Of a stretch of 11,040 nt of DNA, positions 1-7,482 are shown piece by piece. A model generated the notes under the pieces. It searched no databases and had not been told where the DNA came from. It saw only the letters and a program-made list of their open reading frames with translations. The stretch covers positions 159,683-170,722 of the forward strand of contig NW_003101661.1 in the NCBI RefSeq assembly GCF_000003855.2, in the 5' to 3' direction. Each line of letters starts with the position of its first letter. Position 1 is the first letter of the stretch. A program made the translations under genes and the position numbers. This DNA is from Blastomyces gilchristii SLH14081. Taxonomy: Eukaryota; Ascomycota; Eurotiomycetes; Onygenales; Ajellomycetaceae.

Positions 1-1273
1 GAAAATAATCAGATTTAATTCAAGAGCAGTGAAATGAGAGTAATTTCTTAGAATAAATAATGAAAGATAATTATTCTTTTAAAATCAGAATAAGACTGAG
101 ACTGAAGATTAAATTCAGTCTTATTCAGTTCATTCAGTGATTACTTATATAATCAGAATTTGATAACAATTATTAATAATACTTATGAAATAACTAAATA
201 TATTCTTATATAAGTTTATTCTTCACTTTCTCATGAAAACTACACTTCTCTGATATACTATAATTAGAGATATTAAACTATTTGATAATTTTATATTTTA
301 TAATTATAAGTTTCTGAATTATTTCTTCTTATAATTATTCTTAATAATAGTGATAAATATCTCAGCTTAAGTTAAACTTTTACTTCATTCTCATCTGTAT
401 TAATGAAATTATCAGAATATTATACATTATTAGTATAATAGTTAAATATATACTCTTAATAATTTTTCATAACTCTAGAATTGATTTAATGTATAAATTC
501 ATCAGATTATCTTAAAGATAGTAATTAAATTCAGTTTTATAAGTATATAGTTTTATCTGATTTTCAGTTATAATTAATGTATATAAGTTCTGTTTCAAAG
601 TTAGTATTATAGTTCTATATAATATAAAGTATTATTAAAGATTATTACTTACTAGAAAATTATATTTCACTATCTTTATATCTCTAATATCTGCTTATTC
701 AAATCTCTGATAGTTGATATTATAGTAGTCTCAGATTAATTTAATATATAAGTCTCATTTCTTCTCTATTCAATCTTAAGAAGTGTAGATATTAATTTAA
801 TAAGAGAAATCTAGTAGAGCTGCTATAGTATAGTACTCTGTAAAAGATTATTCAGTTTTACTGTAGTAATATACTAGTTTATTTCTTATAGTAATAATAG
901 TCTGTACTATAGTATTATCTCAGACTGAATTTCTTTTTAAGTGATTTAACTGTTTCTTAAGATGAGTAAATAAACTGTTATATACTTATCAGACTGACTG
1001 CAGTATTGATATATAAGTGATTAAAACTGTCTTAGTTATTTCATAAAACTGAAACAGTAAATTAATTATATATTTCAACTGAGTTCACTTTATATCAGAA
1101 AGTTTCAATATCTGAATCTTTTCTTAATCAGAGTATTACACTCAATAATTGATTATCAGATATAATTTAAGAGTCTGAACAGTTATTTTATATATTAAAC
1201 TTCATTATATTTTAACATTCTGTATTATATTCAGTGATGTGACTAGACTGACTGTGTGACTGTGTCTGAGAGC
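1..1273. other. AT-rich non-coding block without CC, GG or CG
   Basis: No coding region, RNA gene or clear repeat unit is recognisable here. The stretch is very AT-rich with stops in every frame. Reading it line by line, I found no CC, GG or CG dinucleotide: every C is followed by A or T (or, rarely, ends a GC before A or T), and every G is preceded by A, T or C of a CpG-free context. Words such as TCAG, CTGA and TCTC recur, as expected when C survives only before A or T. I read this as the product of saturating C-to-T mutation of an older, now unrecognisable sequence. Its mate on the other side of the retrotransposon is 10100-10877. Confidence 0.8.
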
Positions 1274-1416
1274 AGGACCAGATTTTTTGATAGTTATATT
1301 ATTCATTTGACTGATCTTATTACACAGTTTTAACATTAGATAGTAGTCTTATACTGTTTCAGTGAGACTTACTGTCTACTCTTATCACATTTTTAAATGA
1401 GATCATGATTTTCACT
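1274..1416. other. AT-rich flank abutting the 5' LTR
   Basis: No gene is visible. The single AGGACC at 1274-1279 holds the only GG and CC left of the LTR. The sequence AAATGAGAT at 1395-1403 recurs, in both orientations, in the right-hand flank (9874-9884, 9990-10000, 10120-10130). This suggests that the two flanks were one sequence before the retrotransposon inserted. The last four bases, CACT (1413-1416), are repeated directly after the 3' LTR. Confidence 0.6.
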
Positions 1417-1531
1417 TGTGGTTCGGAAGAACGTACGACCGTCGGATAATAACGCGGCCGCTTCCGAACTAGCGTATGAATGTAAAGGGGGCTATAGCGG
1501 CCACTAATTAATTTAGTGTACGATATTACAA

Positions 1532-1538
1532 TATATAA
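1532..1538 (+). promoter_or_regulatory. Candidate TATA box of the 5' LTR
   Basis: TATATAA lies about 55 bases before the LTR end and is conserved in the 3' LTR at 9768-9774. RNA polymerase II transcripts of LTR elements usually start some 25-40 bases downstream of such a box, which would put the start near 1560-1575 and leave a very short R-U5. The placement is inferred from position and sequence only. In so AT-rich a region, a TATA string by chance is possible. Confidence 0.4.
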
Positions 1539-1539
1539 G

Positions 1540-1573
1540 AAGCCGGTGTACACCTGTAATCATACACTGGCTT
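1540..1573 (+). repeat. LTR hairpin with a competing third arm
   Basis: AAGCCGGTGTA (1540-1550) can pair with TACACTGGCTT (1563-1573) over 11 positions with one G-U wobble and a 12-base loop. The copy in the 3' LTR (9776-9809) has C and G where this one has T and A, so pairing is kept. A further arm, AGTGTACGA (1515-1523), is nearly the reverse complement of TCATACACT (1560-1568) and would compete for the same bases. The position near the expected transcript start or end makes an RNA role possible, but this is inferred. Confidence 0.5.
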
Positions 1574-1595
1574 AAGCAATCTTTTGAATCACATC

Positions 1596-1605
1596 TGATA
1601 GCATG
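1596..1605 (+). other. Possible primer-binding site
   Basis: TGATAGCATG begins two bases after the 5' LTR, where the minus-strand primer site of an LTR element is expected. It matches the yeast Ty1-type initiator-tRNA site TGGTAGCGCC at 6 of 10 positions, and three of the four mismatches are C/T or G/A transitions of the kind seen throughout this element. A TGGTGAGAAGC string at 1615-1625 is a second candidate but lies further from the LTR. The call is tentative. Confidence 0.3.
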
Positions 1606-1613
1606 TCTAAAAA

Positions 1614-1639
1614 CTGGTGAGAAGCGCAGGCTTCTCCAG
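1614..1639 (+). repeat. Leader hairpin
   Basis: GAGAAGC (1619-1625) and GCTTCTC (1630-1636) form a perfect 7-bp stem with a GCAG loop. CTGG (1614-1617) and CCAG (1636-1639) could extend it past a small bulge. It is unusually GC-rich for the neighbourhood and has survived the mutation that erased most GG and CC. A stem-loop just after the LTR could serve dimerisation, packaging or priming, but this is inferred only from its place. Confidence 0.45.
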
Positions 1640-1945
1640 GGTGTGATAATTTCATCTACAAAGTGATTCATAGTTATCATGTCAGTGTGGTTCTAGAACA
1701 CCTCAAAAGATAGCATATAAAGAGCAGTGAGTGAAAGAGCATTCAATTGATGCTGCTTCACTTATTGAGGAAAAACTCCACACCCGGGCGAATGCCATGT
1801 ATGAGACATGAATGAATGAGATGTGAGAAAGGAAATAAGAGCAGTGAACCAGATTCAAAGAAGTTCACTCCCTACTCAAAAGAAGAATAAAAGAAGAGAG
1901 TGATCATCACTGAAGTTGTACAATGATAACAGAAATCATATAATA

Positions 1946-1977
1946 ATATAGTGATATAATGATATAGTGATATAATG
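1946..1977 (+). repeat. Tandem repeat, 16-bp unit, two copies
   Basis: ATATAGTGATATAATG occurs twice head to tail (1946-1961 and 1962-1977), followed by a partial third copy and preceded by a related ATAATATAG. It is a simple AT-rich tandem duplication in the leader. No function is suggested. Confidence 0.7.
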
Positions 1978-2035
1978 ATAGACATCATACAATCAATGAG
2001 AAACCACTGAAATAAATATCTTCTCTAGTTAATAT

Positions 2036-3060
2036 GAACAATACTCTTCTCTGCTACCTGAACTGAAAGATATGCAGAATCTCTCAGAGAATTTACTCAA
2101 AGCAGTAAGAAAAGTGACTGAAACTGCTGAACTGAAATTGAAGCTCTGTATATGTATAAGAATTCTAAATGAGATTGAGGCCTTGCATATACAGTGACAG
2201 ACTGAGACAGAAGTCAAACAACAATTGACATTTGCTGCAGATTAAGTATTCACTATAAAGAGCTTCACTGATGCAATCACCACCATCAATAAGAATAGAG
2301 AAAACCAGATCTTAGACCTGCAGTGAGAGATTGAATGTTTACACAGATAGATAACTACACTGAACCTGAAGGTTCTATCACAATCGTGAAGTTACTATGA
2401 ATGACTGATAAAAAGATGAATCTTACAGATCTGAAGTGATATTCATTCTCATAAATATGAAATGAGTTTTTCAAATGAATCTTGCACAGCTTTGAGAAAG
2501 TGAATATATGAGATAAGTGTTATAAACACTTTACTAAGTGTAGATAAGTGAGTGATCTTACATTATACTTCACACACTTCAGCTTATACTATCTCACATT
2601 GAATGAAGAGCTTTTAACATCTTTCTGTTTACAGATCTTCATTCATGATCTTATATCTGAGTTAAGAGTAGAATGAAAATACTTAACCTTATAATCAGAC
2701 ACAGTGAAGAAAGCATATAACATTCTCATTGTATAGAAATAAGTGAGTCAATTATAATAGTAAATACTGCAATTGAGTATATCTTAATAAAGAATAAATA
2801 ATCAGACTTCTACAATACAAGTCACACATCTGAATACAATGAATCTAGATCTGAATGTCATCACTAAAGTGCTGAATTCTCTGAAAAAGGAATCCTCTGA
2901 GTGAAAACCTTGATATTATGAGCATTGAGCTTTCTTCAACTGCAGACATTAAAATCATGATGTAAAAGATTACACTCAGCATGCACAGTCAAGAGAAGCA
3001 AGAGAGTTAAAAAACTAGCAGAATCAGTGAGCTTAAAGACACTCACTGATATTCTATAAA
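2036..3060 (+). pseudogene. gag: gag remnant with broken CCHC zinc knuckle
   Basis: Gag forms the particle shell and binds element RNA through its nucleocapsid part. From about 2036 to 2510, in the frame of an ATG at 2072, the reading is rich in Leu, Lys, Glu and Gln with heptad-like spacing, suggesting a coiled coil, and is interrupted by TGA, TAA and TAG. From about 2515 the best reading is in the next frame and leads to a degenerate CCHC knuckle at 2932-2973. The order FFNC, four residues, H, four residues, Y keeps the second Cys (2941-2943) and the His (2956-2958); the last Cys reads Tyr (TGC to TAC) and the first reads Phe. Gag family membership rests on the knuckle and on its place before protease. 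The start is uncertain. Confidence 0.7.
2932..2973 (+). other. Degenerate CCHC nucleocapsid motif
   Basis: The translation around FFNCRH*NHDVKDY fits C-x2-C-x4-H-x4-C spacing exactly if position 1 (Phe) and position 14 (Tyr) were once Cys. The last change needs a single G-to-A, the mutation type common in this element. The first needs a transversion and is less certain. Trp-like TGA codons just upstream (YYE followed by a stop-interrupted aromatic stretch) fit the same decay. Confidence 0.6.
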
Positions 3061-3071
3061 AAGTCTTCAAA

Positions 3072-3560
3072 GTGAAAGAGATGCTCATATTAGATGATTC
3101 TCTGAATCCTGTGAATGCAAAGAAGAAGCAGGCTTCTGAATGAGATGTAGATAAGAATGATGAAGTGAATACTCATCTCAATATCTTAAGACCTGAAATG
3201 TTAATGTATAGAGAATACTTGAGTAAGAATTGAGAGATGGCTGCAAAAGTGTTAGCAGACACAGAAGCTTCTACACAATATATTGATAATTATATAATCT
3301 GAAGATTGAAAGAAGTTCACTGAGTGAAGAATCCCTGATGCATAAGATTATCTGATAACTGATATTTGATATCATCTGTAAGAGTAAGAGTTTCCTTGCA
3401 CTTTGAAGAATGATCTTACTATATTTGAGTGTGAGAGCTGCAGAATGTGAAATACAATCTTATTCTCCGACTCAATTGATTTCAAAGATTCAATCTGCAG
3501 ATTCAATGATGTACATATCATATGCAGTTGACTAATAGAAAGAAAACAGTTCATACAATT
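3072..3560 (+). pseudogene. Retropepsin-like protease remnant
   Basis: The protease would mature the Gag-Pol polyprotein. The active-site triad is visible at 3258-3269 as D-T-E-A, where the family has D-T/S-G-A; the Gly-to-Glu change is one G-to-A. About 60 codons downstream, YNLILRLN followed by TGA and FQRF (from 3453) matches the conserved YD-x-ILG-x-x-WL segment at the end of Gypsy proteases. The residues between carry several stops. The domain start at about 3072 is only where the frame opens after gag. Confidence 0.75.
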
Positions 3561-3734
3561 CTATCAACTGATATAAGAAGAACATTTCACATCTCTGATA
3601 TAGAAGAATTAAATCTGCTTATATATTAATAAGTAAAGAGAATAATTTATAAGATCTTATCTGAAAGCATTCTATATGTCATACAGGACCTGAAAGTGAA
3701 GAAAACCAAGATAAAAGATATGCAGAAGAACAAG

Positions 3735-4600
3735 TGTATGAAGAAGCTTCTGAAGAAGTATAGAAAGGTCTTCTGAACAGATCTTTCATCAGAATTGCTG
3801 CTGAAACAAGAATTCATACATGAGATTGACATGAGAGATGCAAAATCAGTCAATCAGAATGCATACTCTCTGTCACAAATGCATCTCAAAGAACAGAAGT
3901 GTCAGATCACAGACCTTCTAGAACATGATCGCATATAACTCTTATCAAGCATGTGAGGCTTTTCAGTTCTATTCATAAAAAAGGCAGATGAGAAGTGATG
4001 AATGTGTATTAATTATTGAGCACTCAACAAGCTTATGATCAAGAATGAATATTCACTGTCACAGATTCAACAACAGTTGAATACAGTTGGAAATGTCTGA
4101 TATCTATTAAAGATCAATCTTCTCTCAGAATACTGACAGATTCATATAGATGAACTGTCAGTTTCATGAACTATATTTAATATGCAATGAGAAAAGTTTG
4201 AATTCCTGGTAATGTTATTCAGTCTGATAAATGTGTCTGCTATCTTCTAAATAATGATAAATATAATTCTTCATAAACAGAATGAAATCTCATATCTCAT
4301 ATATCTCAATGACATTCTAGTCTTTTCAAACTTATACAATGAATATCTGAAGCATCTTAATGAAGTGCTTATAACTCTGACAGAGTATAAGCTCTATATC
4401 AAATCAATCAAGTGTATGTTTGAAATGAAAGAGTTGAAGTTTGTAGAATATGTAGTGAGTGATAACTGTATACATCTCATTTCAGAGAAATTGAATGTCA
4501 TAGTGAATTGACTGCAGCTGAGAAACATACACTATATACAATAGTTTCTTGAGTTAGTCTTATACTACTGCAGGTTCATCAAGGATTTTGTATAAATATC
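3735..4600 (+). pseudogene. Reverse transcriptase remnant
   Basis: This domain would copy element RNA into DNA. In frame with the protease, several RT blocks can be read. YRKVF starts the domain (3759). VLFIKKAD and MCINY*ALNKL match the finger motifs (about 3966-4036). FEFLVM then FSLINVSAIF corresponds to FEFLVMPFGL (about 4197-4245). YLND at 4302-4313 is the catalytic YLDD box with the first Asp changed to Asn. Downstream, the thumb and connection stretch YYCRFIKDF (about 4560-4600) matches the usual YYRRFI. The Gly of L-G-Y and of F-L-G-L reads Glu. The many TGA codons and the lost catalytic Asp make it inactive. Confidence 0.93.
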
Positions 4601-4659
4601 TGCATCACTCTCAGATCTCTTAAGAGAAACAGATGCAAATCTGTGAAAGAAGAAGTTTT

Positions 4660-5337
4660 ATTCAATTATCTGAAATGCTGTGTGTGAAGAGGCTTTTCTC
4701 ACACTGAGAGAATATATAACAACATTCTCAGTGCTTATTCAATCAGATTGTGATAAACCTTTCTACATTGAGATAAACATATCTGAATCAGCTATCAGAG
4801 ACACTCTTCTACAGATGAGCAAGAACAGCAAGCTGCACTCAGTGACATACAATGATAGAAAACTATCAGGCGCTGAGCTCAATTACTCAGTGTATGAAAA
4901 GAAATTGCTAGCAATCAAGCACATGCTGGTGTTGTGAAATAGATATATTAACAACAGATATACAACAACAGTGATCACAGATTATGAAAGTCTCATCTAT
5001 CTATAATTAACAACAAAACCTTTCAAATACTTAGCATATTGAATCTTGAAGTTTCAAGCATATAATCTTCATATCAAATACTGAAAGGAATCAGATGCTA
5101 TGATGTCTGATGCAATCAGTCACAGACCTGATTTCATAAATGAGAGTTCTGTGAACCAGGCACAAGGAATGTTCATATTAAATGCACTGAGAGAATGTAA
5201 GGAATCAGAATGAGTGAACATCATGATCTCTCACTTGAAGAATGACAAGATGTCAGATGATAAGTGTCTTATAAAAGTAGTAGAAGAGATGCTTCTGAAC
5301 TTCAAGCTGAGAAAATTGAAAAACAATGTTGTGCTTT
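4660..5337 (+). pseudogene. RNase H remnant and tether to integrase
   Basis: RNase H would remove the RNA strand of the RNA-DNA hybrid. The reading shows AFLTLRE, then YIEINISESAI, where Asn at 4776-4778 stands for the first catalytic Asp. Next come RKLSGAELNYSVYEKKLLAI (about 4857-4918), where Lys at 4902-4904 replaces the catalytic Glu, and ITDYESLIYL with the third acidic residue kept at 4980-4982. The C-terminal DAMMSDAISHRPDF (about 5094-5136) fits the Gypsy V-A-D-A-L-S-R block. Two of three catalytic residues are lost by G-to-A type changes. The stretch from about 5140 to 5337 is a less conserved linker to the integrase. Confidence 0.9.
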
Positions 5338-5350
5338 ACTGTGATCTAGA
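5338..5350. repeat. SINE target-site duplication, left copy
   Basis: ACTGTGATCTAGA is identical to 5729-5741 and borders the inserted SINE. A 13-bp perfect duplication fits target-primed reverse transcription by a LINE-type enzyme. The perfect match, in surroundings where sequence has decayed heavily, suggests a fairly recent insertion. Confidence 0.95.
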
Positions 5351-5438
5351 GCCCCGGTGGCCGAATGATTAATGCGGCCACCCGGTAGCGCCTTGGCGTG
5401 GGAAACCAAGGCGTGTGGGTTTGAAACCCGCAGGGGAT
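5351..5438 (+). promoter_or_regulatory. tRNA-like head with Pol III A and B boxes
   Basis: TGGCCGAATGATTAATG (5358-5374) matches the eukaryotic tRNA A box, and GGTTTGAAACC (5418-5428) matches the B box GGTTCGANTCC with one change. GTGGG/CCCGC around TTTGAAA (5415-5431) forms a T-arm with a 5-bp stem and 7-base loop. CCCC (5352-5355) can pair with GGGG (5433-5436) as a short acceptor stem. GCCTTGG and CCAAGGC form a central hairpin. The long segment between the boxes hints at a class II tRNA (Leu or Ser) ancestor, which I cannot confirm. It is not scored as a functional tRNA, because the acceptor stem is incomplete and the head is fused to a SINE body. Confidence 0.8.
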
Positions 5439-5702
5439 ACATTAAATCCGGAACTCAAGCACCTCAGGTTCCTAATAAATACAGAGGTGTACAAATCGCT
5501 CCAATGAATTGCTCTATGTTCCTGGGCTGGGAAGTTATTATCGCATGTATCTAATTGTCACTCCTTTGTATTTTCCTATGTTCTTGTTATCTTGGTGTGG
5601 TCTCAACACCTGTATTTCCTCCTGTATAACCAACACTTGACCTGTATTTAACATCACACAAGGACTCATCATAAGCTCCGCTTGCATATGAGTATAATGG
5701 AA

Positions 5703-5728
5703 GAATAATAATAATAATAATAATAATA
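5703..5728 (+). repeat. SINE tail, (ATA/TAA)n microsatellite
   Basis: About eight ATA/TAA trinucleotides end the SINE immediately before the right target duplication. Simple trinucleotide tails are typical of SINEs and LINEs whose partner reverse transcriptase uses a repeat-tail primer rather than poly(A). Confidence 0.9.
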
Positions 5729-5741
5729 ACTGTGATCTAGA
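5729..5741. repeat. SINE target-site duplication, right copy
   Basis: ACTGTGATCTAGA is identical to 5338-5350. Pol coding sequence resumes directly after it, with the frame displaced by one as the 391-bp insertion predicts. Confidence 0.95.
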
Positions 5742-6850
5742 ATATACAGAAGCTCTCTATCTAGAATCTTCATTTCAATGCAACTTAGTGACTCACATGC
5801 ACAAGGAATTCAGTCACTTAGAAAGCTCTGAACTCATGAGTGTACTCAAATCAAGAGCATACTGATCAAGTATGGCTGAGAACATTCAGATATACACTCA
5901 TGAGTGTCTGAATTGTCAGGTTGTGAAAGAATCTAAGAAAGAATTAGAATGTGAGAAAGCATAATATCAGATGAAGTATATGATACAACTGTTTAAATGA
6001 TGAGAGATGAACCTTATAGACATATTATCACAAATGTCAAATGAAAACTGATGAATAATCACTGCTACTGATTATACTACTGACTGGCCAGTTGTGAAAG
6101 CAGTTTCAGAGATGACAGAGAAGATAATGATGAAGTGTCTACATAATAAGATCTATATCAACTATAGAATGCTACATGAGATTCTAACTGATAACAGTGT
6201 GAACCTTGTAGAAGAAGTAGTGAGACATTTCATGAGTCAGTTACAGATAAGATATTATAGAACAACATTATATTATTCATAGATGAACAGAAAGATGGAA
6301 CACTTGAATGAAATCTTGAATAACATACTGACAAAATATCTAGTGAGTAAGCCTATGAGATTATGAAATGAATATCTTGATCAGGTGCTATTAGTCACAC
6401 GAATTCAGCAGCATGCAGTCTTCAAGTATTCATCATTCTATCTATTGTATGGATTACATCCGTGCATTCTGAAGAATGCTTTGGAAAAGATAGAGAAGGA
6501 AACAGTAGTTACAGACACAGTAGTAGCAGTTGCAGACACAACAGTTGCAGATGCAGAATCAAGATTGAAAGAGATCAGTCACACACATATAAAAGCTAAT
6601 AAGTTACTCCTGAACTGAGCAATTCAATTGAAAAGAATATGAGACTCACTAGTTAAGGAATTGAGTCTCAAGATAAGAATGTGAGTTCTTATATATAATG
6701 AAAGTTCTGAGAAGTTTCAATCTAGATGGTTTGAGTTATATAAAATACTCAAATCACATTCTCTGAGAACATACACATTGAAAGAATCAGAGAGACAGAT
6801 CTTATATAACTTAATAAATGATTCATAACTTGTGAAAGCAAAGATGTAAG
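5742..6850 (+). pseudogene. Integrase remnant (H2C2, DD35E, C-terminal domain)
   Basis: Integrase would insert the element DNA and make the target duplication. The zinc-binding region is intact in spacing: His at 5800-5802 and 5815-5817 (H-x4-H), then 29 residues, then Cys at 5905-5907 and 5914-5916 (C-x2-C). The catalytic core has Asp at 6019-6021 (NLIDIL), Asp at 6190-6192 (ILTDNS) and Glu at 6298-6300 (KMEHLN), that is D-x56-D-x35-E, the classic DD35E. The segment ATDYTTDWP (about 6064-6093) is also typical. The C-terminal part KFQSRWFELYKILKSH (6712-6759) matches the GPY/F module, with Gly-Pro reading Glu-Leu. Stops and lost Gly residues make it inactive, although all three catalytic acids survive. 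Confidence 0.93.
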
Positions 6851-7482
6851 ATCTGAGTGAATTATAATTATTCACAGCACTATCATCAGCATTGAAAAAG
6901 AAGAGACTTATAATTGAAAAGTCTTATAAGATAAGAGAAATCATAGACACTTATAAATCAGATAATCTCACTTATCCTGATCTTTTCACAATTATAAGAA
7001 AAGAATGAGAAGTAATGAAGAAATCAGACAAATGTCACACTTCAATAAGTGATGAGACTGTAGCTGATTATATGATAATACACTGCAGACAGTGAACACA
7101 ATGTGACAAAGAACAGTCTCAAAGCAGCAGACTTATACATGAATCAGATTGCAGAAGAAAAAGGAATTCAGAGTTAAATTCAACTGTTTACATCAGTTCA
7201 ATCACAGAGATCACAGAGAATGAACTATCTGAAACATCTGCAGATATGTGAGACTAAGTCATCTCAATCTCTGAGAATGCTCAGAGATTGAATGAGATTA
7301 GTTTCAATGAACTGTTCACTGTAGTGATCTGAGTGAGTGAAGAGAGACAGTATAATACATAAGACAGAATCATAAAAGATGAAAGCGGCTGAACCTAGTC
7401 ACTGAATGCTGTATTATATAGAGGTCATATAAGAGTAGTAACTAGCAGATAAAGAAAAAGCATAAGAAAAGAAAAGAAATAA
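6851..7482 (+). pseudogene. Unidentified C-terminal extension of pol
   Basis: The integrase frame continues for about 210 codons past the GPY/F-like module, with only scattered stops, to a TAA at 7480-7482. The reading has a Lys/Arg-rich start (KKKRL), a Glu/Ser/Thr-rich middle and a basic end (KSIRKEKK). There is no chromodomain signature that I can recognise and no match to a known family by eye. Stop density is similar to that of recognised pol, which supports its once having been coding. It could instead be untranslated sequence that is open by composition. Function unknown. Confidence 0.45.

Larger units (their letters stand above)
1417..1593 (+). repeat. 5' long terminal repeat
   Basis: This LTR aligns base for base, without gaps, with 9653-9829. 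I count 19 differences, all transitions, and in 14 of them this copy keeps the C or G state. Many CpG sites remain (for example ACGCGGCCGC near 1451), in strong contrast to the adjacent flank. It holds a TATA-like element (1532-1538) and a cluster of direct and inverted repeats near its 3' end. The boundaries are set by the TGTG...CACA ends and the CACT duplication. Confidence 0.95.
1594..2035 (+). other. Untranslated leader between 5' LTR and gag
   Basis: No frame stays open for long here. The first 40 bases hold the possible primer site and a strong hairpin (1614-1639). A small GC-rich island with CCCGGGCG lies near 1782-1791. A 16-base unit is repeated in tandem at 1946-1977. The region probably corresponds to the 5' leader where packaging and priming signals of LTR elements lie, but no specific signal can be proved. 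Confidence 0.5.
5351..5728 (+). mobile_element. tRNA-derived SINE inserted in pol
   Basis: This is a 378-bp short interspersed element with the classic three parts: a tRNA-like head with RNA polymerase III boxes (5351-5438), an unrelated body (about 5440-5700) and a tail of ATA/TAA repeats (about 5703-5728). It is bounded by a 13-bp target duplication and encodes no protein; SINEs rely on a partner LINE for movement. Its composition differs sharply from its host: CpG, CC and GG are plentiful, while they are scarce in the retrotransposon. It interrupts pol between RNase H and integrase. The long stop-free stretch inside it (5372-5554) is not a gene. Confidence 0.93.
3072..7482 (+). pseudogene. 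pol: pol polyprotein remnant (PR-RT-RH-IN), split by a SINE
   Basis: One reading frame, read through its stops, carries all the pol domains in Ty3/Gypsy order. From 3072 to the SINE it is the frame of 3258. After the SINE it moves by one, exactly as the 391-bp insertion (378 bp plus 13 bp duplication) predicts. Stops are mostly TGA where Trp or Arg is expected, plus TAG and TAA. Conserved Gly codons often read Glu or Arg, and catalytic Asp codons read Asn. Some TGG codons survive (6088-6090, 6727-6729), so the TGA codons are damage rather than a different genetic code. The frame closes with a TAA at 7480-7482. Gag lies one frame away upstream, consistent with a frameshift-expressed or indel-separated pol. 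Confidence 0.9.

Noticed and set aside
1359..1553. Minus-strand ORF of 64 codons across the 5' LTR
   Set aside because: It runs over the LTR boundary and is a chance open frame with no motif.
3372..3853. Two short minus-strand ORFs (3372-3554, 3647-3853)
   Set aside because: They are antisense to the recognised protease and reverse transcriptase regions and are shadows of purine-rich coding sequence.
5351..5438. A functional tRNA gene
   Set aside because: A and B boxes and the T-arm are good, but the acceptor stem is incomplete, no reliable anticodon arm can be assigned, and it is joined to a SINE body, tail and target duplication.
5372..5554. 60-codon ORF inside the SINE
   Set aside because: It overlaps the tRNA-like head and SINE body; SINEs are non-coding.
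3258..6850. TGA read as Trp, suggesting a mitochondrial or other alternative genetic code
   Set aside because: TGA does fall at Trp positions, but TGG also survives (6088-6090, 6727-6729), TGA also falls at Arg positions, TAA and TAG interrupt the same frame, and conserved Gly and Asp are damaged as well. Directed mutation explains all of it.
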